Below are positions 40,505 through 49,770 of a stretch of DNA of 64,000 nt, one piece after another. A program made the position numbers and the translations under genes. Numbering within the stretch: position 1 is the stretch's first letter; every line of letters begins with the position of its first letter. The notes beneath the pieces are model-generated. The model was not told the origin of the DNA. It was given only the letters and a program-made list of their open reading frames with translations, and searched no databases. Origin of the DNA: CAZMYM01 sp964620325 (lineage in GTDB: Bacteria; Bipolaricaulota; Bipolaricaulia; UBA7950; UBA9294); contig CAZUIM010000005.1 in NCBI GenBank assembly GCA_964620325.1, forward strand, positions 1-64,000. Direction: 5' to 3'.

Positions 40505-42352
40505 CTATCCTACGATGTCGGGTCGTTCGGGAACGTCGTACAGGATGTCGTCGAGCGGATGTCGATACAGGCCCTGCTCGAGGCGGTTCTGGTCGAAGTA
40601 GTGGCCGATGAGCCCGATGGAGCGGCCGAGGACGAACAGGGCGTTGAAGGTGCCCATCGCGATCATCTGATCGATCTCGTCGTCGGTGAATTTGATCTCC
40701 TTGAGCAGGTCGACGAGCAACACGCCGATGCAGCCGTCGACGTTCAAGATCAGGTTGTTCTTCTTCTGCGTTGTGACGGCTTCGACCGACAGCGCGTAGT
40801 TGAGCAGCGGAGTCGCCTTGAAGTGCGTCTTGGCGAAGTCCTTCATCAGCTCGACGCGCTTGTCCGGGTTCTCGAGTGTGTGCAACCGGTGCCCGATCCC
40901 CTGAATGCGCACGTTCTTCGCCTTCATCCCGGCGATGAACTGGCGCGGGGCGAGGCCGTTTCGCAGGCCGTGAAGGAAGTGCTCGGCGGCCCCGTTGACC
41001 GCCCCACCGAACCGCGGGCCGATCGTCAAGATCCCGCTGACCAGCGAGGAGATCAGGTCCTTGCCCGCTCGCGCGGTGACGATGGTGTTGTGCGCCCCAG
41101 AGACGGCGGCCCCGTGGTCGGCGATGACCTGAATAACCATCTCGAGGAAGTCGCGCGCGTACTGCGGGATCTCCTTCTTGAACCACAGAAGGCCTATCAC
41201 GCCGCCGATTCCGTACTTCTTCTCGATCACTTCGTCGATCGGCACGCCGCAGTAATTGTGGACCTCGCCGGACTCGTCGCAGATCGTCGAGATGAAGTTG
41301 GTCGGCTTGCGGACGAGGCCTTCGGCCTTCGCCTGGTTGTAGTCCATCGGCACGTGCGGCGGCTCGGCGTCCTTGGCGGGCTCAATCGTCCCGTCGGCGA
41401 CGAGCTTCTCGTAGGTCTCCTTGATCACCTCCGCGTAGTCGTCGAACGACTCCGGGACGATGACGCCGGCCTCGCGCAGCGCCACGTTCTTGGCGTCGGC
41501 GGTCTCGGACTCGCCGCCCGCCTTCGCGCCGGCGTGGCCGAACTGGACCTGGCCGGGGAGCACCTTGGCACACGTTCCCGTCGTCCACATGACGAGCGGC
41601 TTGCTCAACCGGCCGTCCTTGACGGCGGCCGCGATCTCGTGCTCGGCGGTTCCGCCGACCTCCCCGAGACAGACGAGGAGCTTGATCTCCGGGTTCTCCT
41701 CGTAGCGGAGCAAGTGGTCGAGCAGGCTCGCGCCCGGATGGGCGTCGCCGCCGATCGCGATCCCTTCGTTGATCCCGTCGGTCGTCCGGGCGACGATGTT
41801 GTACGCCTCGTTCGACATCCCGCCGGAGACGGAGACGAAACCGACCGACCCGGGCCGGTGCAGTTTCGCCATCTTGATGTTGTCCATCGTCCCGGCGGTG
41901 TTGCCGATCTTGAACGCGCCGGCCTTGATCCCGCCGACGGTCGCCGGTCCGATGATCCATTTGCCCTTCGACTTCGCGGTCCGATTCAGGATCCGCGCGT
42001 GCCGCTCGGGGACCCCCTCGGCGATGACGGCGATCGTCCGGATCGTCTCCGTGTCGAGTGCCTCCATCGTCGTGTCGAACGCGGAGCGCTGCGACGCGAA
42101 GTTGACCATCACGTCGGCCTTTGGGAACCGCTCGACGGCCTCGTCGATCGACCGGAGCCGCGGGATCGTGACCTCGCGGGTTCCCCAGAAGAACGTCTCG
42201 AACCCGCCGCGCTCGGGGGTGATCATCGCCACGACGGACGGCTCGTCCTTCCGACAGAGGTAGTCGAAGTCGAGCATCCGCTGCACTGCGGCCGTCTGCG
42301 CCCCGTAGATGAACGCCTTCGTCTCCCTGGAGAAGAGGTCGTAGTCTTTCAC
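40505..42352 (-). CDS. aclA: ATP-citrate lyase, large (catalytic) subunit
   Basis: A 615-residue protein matching the succinyl-CoA-synthetase-alpha-like and citrate-synthase-like portion of ATP-citrate lyase. The CoA-binding part lies N-terminally. The phosphohistidine loop is GQVQFGHAGAKAGG. The C-terminal citrate-synthase-like domain (about 370-615) shows RFGGAVNGAAEHF and GIGHRLHTLENPDKR. It cleaves citrate with ATP and CoA to acetyl-CoA and oxaloacetate, the key step of the reductive TCA cycle. The GTG start overlaps the small-subunit stop (GTGA), after GGGAGGTGCGAA. Confidence 0.95.
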   Translation of the reverse strand: MKDYDLFSRETKAFIYGAQTAAVQRMLDFDYLCRKDEPSVVAMITPERGGFETFFWGTREVTIPRLRSIDEAVERFPKADVMVNFASQRSAFDTTMEALDTETIRTIAVIAEGVPERHARILNRTAKSKGKWIIGPATVGGIKAGAFKIGNTAGTMDNIKMAKLHRPGSVGFVSVSGGMSNEAYNIVARTTDGINEGIAIGGDAHPGASLLDHLLRYEENPEIKLLVCLGEVGGTAEHEIAAAVKDGRLSKPLVMWTTGTCAKVLPGQVQFGHAGAKAGGESETADAKNVALREAGVIVPESFDDYAEVIKETYEKLVADGTIEPAKDAEPPHVPMDYNQAKAEGLVRKPTNFISTICDESGEVHNYCGVPIDEVIEKKYGIGGVIGLLWFKKEIPQYARDFLEMVIQVIADHGAAVSGAHNTIVTARAGKDLISSLVSGILTIGPRFGGAVNGAAEHFLHGLRNGLAPRQFIAGMKAKNVRIQGIGHRLHTLENPDKRVELMKDFAKTHFKATPLLNYALSVEAVTTQKKNNLILNVDGCIGVLLVDLLKEIKFTDDEIDQMIAMGTFNALFVLGRSIGLIGHYFDQNRLEQGLYRHPLDDILYDVPERPDIVG

Positions 42353-43632
42353 TTCGCACCTCCCGTGAGGGCCATCGAGACGATGCGCGTCATGTGGGTC
42401 TCCGGCCCGTACACCTCGATCGGCACGCCGATCTCCTCGCCGAGCCGCCGCATGCTCTCCAGCCCCTCCACGTAGTTGGGGCCGCCGCGGCGGACGTAGA
42501 TCATCACCTTGTTCTCCTTCAGCTTCTCCTTGTATTGCCGGAGCGCCTGGATGATCCCGGTGAACGTCTTGGCGACGTCGGTGAAGTTGGCGATCCCGCC
42601 GCCGATCAGCAGGAACTTCGGCCGCCCTTGCGGATCGGGCTTCCGGGTCATCAGGTCGAGCAGCGTCTTGGCGTACTCGTAGGTCAGCTCGGTCGATGGG
42701 TTCCCCGAGTACTCGCCGTAGCAAGCGAGCTCGTCGGCGTAGCCGAGGTCGACGACCGTGTCGGCGTAGATGACCGACGCACCGCCGCCGGCGACCATCG
42801 GCCAGACGCGGCCGTCCGGATTGAGGACGGTCAACTTGAGGGAGGCGCCGGTCTTCTCGTCGAGCGCCGCGATGTACGCCTCTTCTTTGGTCGCGGCCGA
42901 GCCGAACGGCTTCGGAAACTCGATCTTCCCCCACTTCTCGGCGCACTGGAACGCCGCCGTGTCGTCGAGCTTGGCGACCGTGTCGAGCGGCGCGATCGCT
43001 CCGTCGACCAGGGTGATCGGGTTGGACTCGAGGGTCGTGAAATGATCCTCGACATAGACCCGGTATAGCGCCGCAATCGCCTCGACGACTTGGTTCTTGT
43101 TCGGGATCTCAGGTAGCGCCGCCGCCAGTTCCTTCTCGTCCAACTCGCCGAGGACCGGGACCTCGACTGTCACGATCGTGTCCCAGACCGACTCGATATC
43201 GACGCCGCCCTCGGTCGAGAAGAGGATCCGATCGACCTCGTTCCCGGTGGTGAACGCGAGGTAGTACTCGACATCGTGCGCCACGAACGGTTCGATCAGG
43301 AAGTGGGTCAAGGTACCGGTCGTCTCACCGCCGGCGCCCTGAATCGTGACCCGCTTGTTCATCCGCTCACCGATCCAGTCCTTCACCTCGTCGAGCGTCC
43401 TGTCGACGTACAGGAGGTCATTCTTGCCCCGCTTGCCGAACAGCTGGTCCGGCTTGCAGACGAGCTTCGTCTCGGCGAGCCACGGATGCTCGCTCGACAG
43501 GGCGTCGAGATCGGTCTCGGGAGTCACGAGGACGAGTCGGTCGTCCATGCGGACTCCGCTTGCGCCATACTCCGACAACGCTCGAGCGACGAGGCGTTTC
43601 GCGTCGAATTCCCGTATCCCTTTCTGTGCCAT
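42349..43632 (-). CDS. aclB: ATP-citrate lyase, small (ATP-grasp) subunit
   Basis: A 427-residue protein equivalent to the N-terminal part of fused ACLY. An ATP-grasp region (about 1-240) has IREFDAKRLVARAL and a SNPIT-like segment (LESNPITLVDG). A citrate/CoA-binding part follows, with GGGASVIYADTVVDLG, GEYSGNPSTE and FLLIGGGIANFTDVAKTF. The two-gene form resembles that of Chlorobium and other reductive-TCA bacteria. It starts 3 bp after the isocitrate dehydrogenase stop. Confidence 0.94.
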   Translation of the reverse strand: MAQKGIREFDAKRLVARALSEYGASGVRMDDRLVLVTPETDLDALSSEHPWLAETKLVCKPDQLFGKRGKNDLLYVDRTLDEVKDWIGERMNKRVTIQGAGGETTGTLTHFLIEPFVAHDVEYYLAFTTGNEVDRILFSTEGGVDIESVWDTIVTVEVPVLGELDEKELAAALPEIPNKNQVVEAIAALYRVYVEDHFTTLESNPITLVDGAIAPLDTVAKLDDTAAFQCAEKWGKIEFPKPFGSAATKEEAYIAALDEKTGASLKLTVLNPDGRVWPMVAGGGASVIYADTVVDLGYADELACYGEYSGNPSTELTYEYAKTLLDLMTRKPDPQGRPKFLLIGGGIANFTDVAKTFTGIIQALRQYKEKLKENKVMIYVRRGGPNYVEGLESMRRLGEEIGVPIEVYGPETHMTRIVSMALTGGAK

Positions 43633-43635
43633 CGG

Positions 43636-44955
43636 TCACTCACTCCGTCCGTTCATGTGCTTGACGATCTCGTGCCCGAACTGCGAGCACGAGATCTCCT
43701 CGGCTCCCTCCATCTGCCGAGCGAGGTCGTAGGTCACCCGCTTGGCGAGGATCGCCGACTTGAGTGCGTTGATGATTAGGTCGGCCGCTTCAGGCCATTT
43801 CATGTAGCGAAGCATCTCGACCGCCGACAGAATCAAGCTCCCCGGGTTGACTTTGTCGAGGCCAGCGTACTTCGGCGCAGTTCCGTGCGTCGGCTCGAAA
43901 CAGCCAGTCCCGGTCGCGTAATTGATGTTCGCGCCCGGCGCGACCCCCAATCCGCCGACCTGGGCGGCGGCGGCGTCAGACATGTAGTCGCCGTTGAGGT
44001 TCATCGTCGCCACGACGTCGTACTCCGCGGGACGAAGGAGCATCTGCTGGAAAAACTGGTCCGCGATTCGATCCTTGAGGAGGATTTTCCCCTCGGGCAC
44101 CTTCCCGTCATGCTTCTCGAACACCTCGGCCTCGGTGATGATCTCCGAGAACTCCTCGCCGACTTCGTACCCCCAGTCGCGGAACGCCCCCTCGGTGAAC
44201 TTCATGATGTTCCCCTTGTGCGCGAGTGTCACCGAGTCCCGCTTGTTGGCGATCGCGTATTCGATCGCTGCACGGATCAAGCGCTTCGAACCTTCCTCGG
44301 AGATCGGTTTGACGCCAATCCCACACATCTTGGTGAAGCGCATCTTGTCGCCGACGCCCATCTCCTCCGACAGCCATGAGACGACCTTGTCCGCTTCGGG
44401 CGTGCCCGCCTTCCACTCGATCCCCGCGTAGACGTCCTCGGTGTTCTCACGGAAGAAGGCGATGTCCAGCTCCTCTGGGTTCTTGACTGGCGCCGGGGTG
44501 CCGTACCAACGGACCGGCCGGAGACAGACGTACAAATCGAGGAGCTTCCGCAGGCTGACGTTCAGACTGCGGATGCCCCCGCCGACCGGCGTCGTCAACG
44601 GTCCTTTGATTGCGACGAGGTACGTCTGAATCGCGTCAACCGTCTCTTGGGGGAGGTAGTAGGTCTGGCGCTCATCCGGCGGGATCTCGGCGAGCTTCTC
44701 CTGAGTCAGATCCGGGTGGTTGACCTCGACCGCCTCGTCGCCGGCGAGCGCTTTCAGCCACTCGATCTTGCGCTTCCCACCGTAGGCCTTCTCGACCGCA
44801 GCGTCGACGACCTCCAGCATTGCGGGCGTGATGTCGATTCCGATCAGATCCCCGCGGATGAACGGAATGATTGGATGGTCGGGGACGTTCAGCCCTTCTG
44901 CGCCCCTCGTGATCGGTTCGCCCGCCTTCGGTTCGGGGACGTATCGATTGTTCAT
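43636..44955 (-). CDS. icd: Isocitrate dehydrogenase (NADP type)
   Basis: A 439-residue enzyme of the Escherichia coli-like dimeric class. The substrate loop is GGIRSLNVSLRK, with the Ser equivalent to the phospho-regulated Ser113. ENTEDVYAGIEW, KGNIMKFTEGAF, the metal/isocitrate segment MNLNGDYMSDAAAAQVGGLG and HGTAPKYAG follow. In the reductive direction it carboxylates 2-oxoglutarate. AAAGGAGAGCACGACC precedes the ATG. It is co-directional with acn upstream and acl downstream. Confidence 0.95.
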   Translation of the reverse strand: MNNRYVPEPKAGEPITRGAEGLNVPDHPIIPFIRGDLIGIDITPAMLEVVDAAVEKAYGGKRKIEWLKALAGDEAVEVNHPDLTQEKLAEIPPDERQTYYLPQETVDAIQTYLVAIKGPLTTPVGGGIRSLNVSLRKLLDLYVCLRPVRWYGTPAPVKNPEELDIAFFRENTEDVYAGIEWKAGTPEADKVVSWLSEEMGVGDKMRFTKMCGIGVKPISEEGSKRLIRAAIEYAIANKRDSVTLAHKGNIMKFTEGAFRDWGYEVGEEFSEIITEAEVFEKHDGKVPEGKILLKDRIADQFFQQMLLRPAEYDVVATMNLNGDYMSDAAAAQVGGLGVAPGANINYATGTGCFEPTHGTAPKYAGLDKVNPGSLILSAVEMLRYMKWPEAADLIINALKSAILAKRVTYDLARQMEGAEEISCSQFGHEIVKHMNGRSE

Positions 44956-45002
44956 GGTCGTGCTCTCCTTTGGGGGTTGTTTCGGTCTTTCCATCGGCGC
45001 TC

Positions 45003-45767
45003 CTATCCTTCGATCTCTCTGGTAATGTCTGCTGCAGCCTGAACCAGAAGGTCGATCAACCGCTGACGGTTCTCCCCTTCGCTACGGTGGCTCGGGACCG
45101 ACGCACCGATCGAGGCGATGATCCGCCCCGAATACGAGAAGATCGGCGCAGCGATTCCGCGCGTCCCGACGATCGCTTCCCCGTCGCTCTCCGAGAAACC
45201 CTCCTCACAGATCTTCGCCACCTCCCGCTCCAACGCCTTCGGATCGGTGATCGTCGTCTCGGTGAACGGCTCGAGGCCAACTTCGTCGAGGACCGTCTGA
45301 CGCTCCTTCGGGCTGAGATGGGCGTAGATCGCCTTTCCGGTTGCACTCGCGTGTAGCGGGTAGGTGTCGCCCAGTTCGTACGAGACGCGCAACGCGTGGT
45401 GGCCGTCGACCTTCTCCAGACAGATTCCCTCATGTTCGCGCAGTCCGCACAGGATGACCGTCTCGCCGGTCTCCCGCGCGATCCGCTCCAGGTAGGGTCG
45501 GGCGACGTCGCGAAGCGGTCTCCGAGACATCGTCGCCGCGAGCTCGAGAATCTTCGTCCCGAGGCGATACCCCGGGCCCTCCGTCGCCTCGTCGACCAGG
45601 TGATGAGAACGGAGGGCGGCGACGTACCGATAGGCCGTGCTCCGAGGCAGGTCGAGCTCGCGCGCGATCTCGGCCACCTGAAGCTGCGGGGATTCCGAAA
45701 GCAACGTCAGGATCTGGACGGACTTCTCCAGCGTGTTCAGCGGATTCGAGTCGCTTCGTCGTCCCAT
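45003..45767 (-). CDS. IclR-family transcriptional regulator
   Basis: A 254-residue regulator: winged helix-turn-helix at about 12-70 (LQVAEIARELDLPRSTAYRYVAAL) and effector domain at about 80-250 (LHASATGKAIYAHL, GTRGIAAPIFSYSGRIIASIG). GGGCGGAGGC precedes the ATG. It lies inside the reductive-TCA cluster, 130 bp after aconitase and 47 bp before icd, so it probably adjusts carbon flow through that cluster and might also act on the 20-kb operon. It is a different subfamily member from the regulator at 13374. Confidence 0.92.
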   Translation of the reverse strand: MGRRSDSNPLNTLEKSVQILTLLSESPQLQVAEIARELDLPRSTAYRYVAALRSHHLVDEATEGPGYRLGTKILELAATMSRRPLRDVARPYLERIARETGETVILCGLREHEGICLEKVDGHHALRVSYELGDTYPLHASATGKAIYAHLSPKERQTVLDEVGLEPFTETTITDPKALEREVAKICEEGFSESDGEAIVGTRGIAAPIFSYSGRIIASIGASVPSHRSEGENRQRLIDLLVQAAADITREIEG

Positions 45768-45787
45768 GCCTCCGCCCGTTCCCCTCT

Positions 45788-45811
45788 GTCTACGCAGTCG
45801 TCCACGCAGTC
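45788..45811. repeat. Tandem 12-bp repeat in the iclR leader
   Basis: GTCTACGCAGTC directly followed by GTCCACGCAGTC (11 of 12 identical), 20 bp upstream of the IclR start. This could be an autoregulatory binding site; direct 12-mers place both copies on about the same face of the helix. Confidence 0.5.
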
Positions 45812-45898
45812 TGGCTCGCTCTGTACGCGGCGCACTTCGCTTCGCTCAGCGCGTGTGAGAAAGGGAGTCGTCCGATGACGTTCCCCTTCTCGATGCGG

Positions 45899-47797
45899 TT
45901 ACGGCGATCCATGGTGGGCCGCCGTGTGGGCGAGCAGGCCGCCGACGCGGATCATCTCCACTTCCCGATCCGACAGATCGTGCCGCACCGGGAGTTCCGC
46001 TCCCTGCGTCGTGTTCTTCAGGATCAACTCGCCCTCGAGGTTCGATGCGTCGAGCTCGAGGACGTCGCCCTGGTCGATCCGGTCGGTGTCGACGACCAAC
46101 GGGAGGATTCCCATGTTGATCAGGTTCGCACGATGGATGCGGGCGAAGCTCTTGGCGAACACAGCTGAAATGCCGAGGTGCCACGGCGCCAGCGCGGCGT
46201 GCTCGCGCGACGAACCTTGCCCGTAGTTCTCCCCACCGACGAGGAATCCCCCACCGGCGTCGAGCGCCCGCTGCGCGAACGTCTCGTCTTCGTAGCAAAA
46301 GGTGAACTTCGCAATTTCCGGCAGGTTCGACCGCAGATGCTGGGTCAGCGGCCCGGCCGGGAGAATCGCGTCAGTCGAAATCCCGTCGCCGAGCTTCAGA
46401 AGGACCTCACCCTTGAGTGTCGGTTCGAGCGGTCGCTGCTGCTCCAACGGGACGATGTTCGGGCTACGTCGGATCTCGACGCTCGGCCCCTGCGGCTCGA
46501 GAATCAGGTAGTCGTCGACCGTCAGATGATCGACCTCAACCCGCGGCGCGAGGAGCTCCCGCGGATCGGCGATGACGCCCTTGAGCGCCGATGCCGCCGC
46601 AACCTGCGGGCTGCACAGCGCGAGCTTCCCCAGCTTGTTCCCGCCGCGCCCCTGCCAGTTCCGGTTGACCGTCCGCAGCGAGAGGTGATTCGTTCCGGGG
46701 ACGAAGCCGATCCCGATGCACGCGTTGCACCCCGGCTCGATCATTCGTACCCCGGACTTCGTGAGCTCGAGGAAGCTCCCGTCCTCCATCAACATCTCCC
46801 ACGCCTGCCGAGAGGCGGGAGAGACGATGACGTCGATGTCGGTCGAGACCTTCTTCCCTTTCAGCATCTCGGCGACAATCTTGATGTCGCGATAGGAGCC
46901 GTTGGTGCACGAGCCGATGAACACCTGATCGAGCTTCGTCTCGGCGACGTCCTCGATGTCGAAGACGTTGTCGGGCATCCCCGGCATCGCGACGAGCGGC
47001 TTGAGGGACGAGAGGTCGATCTCGATCGACTCGTCGTAGATCGCGTCAGGGTCGGGCTTCAGCTCCGTCCAAGCGCCTTCTCGATCCTGCATCTTCAGGA
47101 ACTGGCGCGTCACCTCGTCGGACGGGAAGATCGACGACGTCGCCCCCGTCTCCGTGCCCATGTTGGTGATCGTCGCCCGCTCCGGTATCGTCAGCGTCTT
47201 CACCCCCGGACCGCCGTACTCGATGAAGTAGCCGACCCCGCCCTTGACCGAAATCCGACGAAGCAATTCGAGCGCGACGTCCTTGGCGCTCACGTTCGGC
47301 GGAAGCTCGCCGGTGAGGACGACGTTCATCATCTTCGGTACGGTCAGATAGAACGGGCCGCCACCGGCCGCGACCGCAACGTCCATGCCGCCGGCGCCGA
47401 TCGCCAGCATGCCCAATCCTCCGCCGGTCGGGGTATGCGAATCGGAGCCGAGCAACGTCTTCCCCGGCTCGCCGAACCGCTCGTAGTGCAGTTGATGACA
47501 GACCCCGTTCCCGTTCTTCGAGAACTTGGCCCCGTAGTGCGAGGCGATCGTCTGCAAGAAGATGTGATCGTCGGTCGACTCACCCTTGAAGCCGAGCGAT
47601 GTGTGATCGGAGTACGACACGACCACGTCGGCCTTCACTCGATCCATCCCGAGTGCCTCGAATTCGAGCCACGCCATCGTTCCGGTCGAATCCTGCGTCA
47701 AGCAGTGGTCGATCCGGATCCCGAATTCCTGACCGCGTTCCAGAGTTCCCTCGCGCACGTGTTTAGCGAGGATCTTCTCCGTCATCGTCTGACCCAC
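45899..47797 (-). CDS. Aconitate hydratase
   Basis: A 632-residue aconitase of the short, Aquifex-type form, with the LeuC-like cluster domain fused to a LeuD-like swivel domain. LLGSDSHTPTGGGLGMLAIG, the first cluster Cys in FIGSCTNGSYRD, the pair in GCNACIGIG, and the swivel GGENYGQGSSREHAAL at about 540-555 are all visible. It interconverts citrate and isocitrate. GTG at 47797 is chosen because GAGGTGGTTCGC sits directly upstream; a frame open further upstream has no such signal. TATAAT lies 26 bp before the start. Confidence 0.94.
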   Translation of the reverse strand: MGQTMTEKILAKHVREGTLERGQEFGIRIDHCLTQDSTGTMAWLEFEALGMDRVKADVVVSYSDHTSLGFKGESTDDHIFLQTIASHYGAKFSKNGNGVCHQLHYERFGEPGKTLLGSDSHTPTGGGLGMLAIGAGGMDVAVAAGGGPFYLTVPKMMNVVLTGELPPNVSAKDVALELLRRISVKGGVGYFIEYGGPGVKTLTIPERATITNMGTETGATSSIFPSDEVTRQFLKMQDREGAWTELKPDPDAIYDESIEIDLSSLKPLVAMPGMPDNVFDIEDVAETKLDQVFIGSCTNGSYRDIKIVAEMLKGKKVSTDIDVIVSPASRQAWEMLMEDGSFLELTKSGVRMIEPGCNACIGIGFVPGTNHLSLRTVNRNWQGRGGNKLGKLALCSPQVAAASALKGVIADPRELLAPRVEVDHLTVDDYLILEPQGPSVEIRRSPNIVPLEQQRPLEPTLKGEVLLKLGDGISTDAILPAGPLTQHLRSNLPEIAKFTFCYEDETFAQRALDAGGGFLVGGENYGQGSSREHAALAPWHLGISAVFAKSFARIHRANLINMGILPLVVDTDRIDQGDVLELDASNLEGELILKNTTQGAELPVRHDLSDREVEMIRVGGLLAHTAAHHGSP

Positions 47798-47822
47798 GCG
47801 AACCACCTCACTCAAGACCGGC

Positions 47823-47850
47823 ATTATAGCGATCGGGCGAAATCCCGCAA
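47823..47850 (-). promoter_or_regulatory. Sigma-70 promoter of the aconitase operon
   Basis: On the minus strand TTGCGG, a 16-bp spacer and TATAAT, a perfect -10 box. It gives a leader of about 20 nt with the GAGGTG ribosome site. Confidence 0.72.
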
Positions 47851-47990
47851 ATCGCGACTGGAGAAGCCAGAACGTCTCATTATACGAGATGTCGATGCGC
47901 GACCGTTCTCCTCCGATGTCTCCTCTGACACACTTCGATTCGGCGAGACTCGCACACATGCGATATCGATTCGCCTCAAGGGAGGAGATG

Positions 47991-48368
47991 ATGAAAACGA
48001 GACGAGTGATTCTGTCGGCGATCTCCGGAGCGCTTCTTGCGGCCCTGGCGCTTCTCCTCGGGGGCTGCCTTCAGCAGACGACCCCGAGCCCCATCGCCTG
48101 CATCGAGGCCGATCCGACGATCGGCTACGCGCCGCTGACGGTGACGTTCAACGCCTCGTGCTCGTTCGTCCCTGCCGGTGCGGAGGACGTCTACCACTTC
48201 CGGTGGGAATTCGACGACGGCACCGATGACGGAACGGGACTGAGACGGACCACAACACACACGTTCACTGAGTCAGGCACCTACACGATCTATGTCCTGA
48301 TGATCAACAGCGCGCACGAATGGGTCGACAGCGCGTCCCGCGTCATCACCGTTCTGCCGGCGGACTAG
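47991..48368 (+). CDS. Small PKD-domain lipoprotein
   Basis: A 125-residue secreted lipoprotein. The signal peptide runs to a lipobox LLGGC at about 29. A single PKD domain follows (PTIGYAPLTVTFNASCS, FRWEFDDGTDDGTG, THTFTESGTYTIYVLMI), the usual Ig-like fold of surface proteins. The second of two adjacent ATGs is taken because GGGAGGAG lies five bases before it. It is divergent from aconitase, convergent with the hopanoid operon, and has no enzymatic domain. It probably mediates surface adhesion or protein contact. Confidence 0.88.
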   Translation: MKTRRVILSAISGALLAALALLLGGCLQQTTPSPIACIEADPTIGYAPLTVTFNASCSFVPAGAEDVYHFRWEFDDGTDDGTGLRRTTTHTFTESGTYTIYVLMINSAHEWVDSASRVITVLPAD

Positions 48369-48435
48369 GTCCCCGTCCGGAAGAGGTCGTACTCGAATCG
48401 ATCGAGGGGCCGGACCAGGTCGCGGACGATCTCGC

Positions 48436-49770
48436 TCAATCCTCTCGCGACTGCCCCGTCGTCGCCCGCGCGGCGGCGGCGATCCCGGAGCGGATCGCCC
48501 CTTCGATCGTCGCCGGCCAGCCGGTCGCCGTCCAGTCACCGGCCAGGTAGAGCCCGTCGATCGGCGTCTCCGCCGAGGGACGACGGGCGTCGGAGCCGGT
48601 CGACGGAACGAACGTCGCCCGACGGTGTACGATCACCATCCGCCGCAGACACTGCGCCTTGCGCGCGGCGGGCAGGAGATCTCGCAGCGCCTTCAAGAGC
48701 TCGTCGGCGACCTCCCCGGTCGGTCGATCGACCCACGGGAAGGCGGCGCTCTGCGACAGAACGACGTGGGTCGCGCCGTCGGGCGAGATCTCCCCCCCAC
48801 GGATCCGGGACACGTCGAAGACCGCCTGAACCGGCGACTCGACGGCGACAGCGAAGTCCTCGCCGAGGACCGCCCGATCGAACCAGAGGTGAATGTCGAC
48901 GATCGGCGCCCAGCTGAGCCGGCCGCCGCGGTCGAGCGCTCCTCGAAGCGCGGGATCGGCGATGATCTTTTCGAGATCCCACGGCGGGATGGCCGCGATC
49001 GCCGCGGCGCAGTCGACGATCTCGCCGGATTCGAGCTCGACCGCCGTGACGCGGCCCGTCCCGCTCCGAACACGTCGAACGGAGGTCGCAGGCCGGACCT
49101 CTCCGCCACCGGCTTCGACGTACGCCGAGGCCGCGTCGAACACCCGCGCGAGCGGCGCGGTGAACAACCCAAGCCCGGCTCCGTCGCGCGAGAAGAACCC
49201 TTCGTGGAGCACCTTCCGCGCCGCACGAAGGCCGACATCGTCGACGCGCGCATTCAAGGTCGCAACGCAGATCGGGTCCCAGAGTCGATCGATCGCCTCA
49301 GGCTGTTGGCCGCGTCGACGAAGCCAGTCGCCGAACGATCGATCCCCACGAGCGTCGAGGAGGAGCCCGCATCCCGCATAGAGGACCCGAAGACGGTCGG
49401 CGAATCCGAGGGGCCGATAGGCGAGGAGGCCGGGAGCCAGGTGGAGTGGGCCCGGCAGCACTGGCCGTGAGCGGAGGGACGCCCTCCCTCCGTCGTACAG
49501 GATCGGAACCGACAGCATCGATTGGTAGCCGATCAAGGACGCGGCCCCGATCCGTTGCAGGAATCCGTGAGTCGCCGTGCAGCATCGCATCGACACGTGA
49601 TGACCGAGATCGACGTCATCTCCGGTTTCGCGGTCGTGGAACCCGCCGGCGCGCCCGCCGAGCCGAGGCCCCCGCTCGAGGAGGATGACCCTGTGCCCGT
49701 CTCCGGCGAGACGACAGGCGGCGGCGGCCCCGGCGAATCCGCCGCCGATGACGACGACGGGGACGCTCAC
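48436..49770 (-). CDS. hpnE: Hydroxysqualene dehydroxylase HpnE
   Basis: A 444-residue amine-oxidase-type flavoprotein. The FAD motif VVVIGGGFAGAAAACRLAGDGH is partly visible at the N-terminus, GPRLGGRAGGF follows, and the C-terminal FAD segment is DGLYLAGDWTATGWPATIEGA. It completes squalene synthesis by reducing hydroxysqualene. GTG at 49770 shares its bases with the HpnD stop, and GGAGA lies upstream. Last gene of the hopanoid operon. Confidence 0.92.
   Translation of the reverse strand: MSVPVVVIGGGFAGAAAACRLAGDGHRVILLERGPRLGGRAGGFHDRETGDDVDLGHHVSMRCCTATHGFLQRIGAASLIGYQSMLSVPILYDGGRASLRSRPVLPGPLHLAPGLLAYRPLGFADRLRVLYAGCGLLLDARGDRSFGDWLRRRGQQPEAIDRLWDPICVATLNARVDDVGLRAARKVLHEGFFSRDGAGLGLFTAPLARVFDAASAYVEAGGGEVRPATSVRRVRSGTGRVTAVELESGEIVDCAAAIAAIPPWDLEKIIADPALRGALDRGGRLSWAPIVDIHLWFDRAVLGEDFAVAVESPVQAVFDVSRIRGGEISPDGATHVVLSQSAAFPWVDRPTGEVADELLKALRDLLPAARKAQCLRRMVIVHRRATFVPSTGSDARRPSAETPIDGLYLAGDWTATGWPATIEGAIRSGIAAAARATTGQSRED

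Noticed and set aside
40334..42475. Plus-strand open frame of about 700 codons antisense to ATP-citrate lyase
   Set aside because: It mirrors the coding frame of aclA and has no family features.
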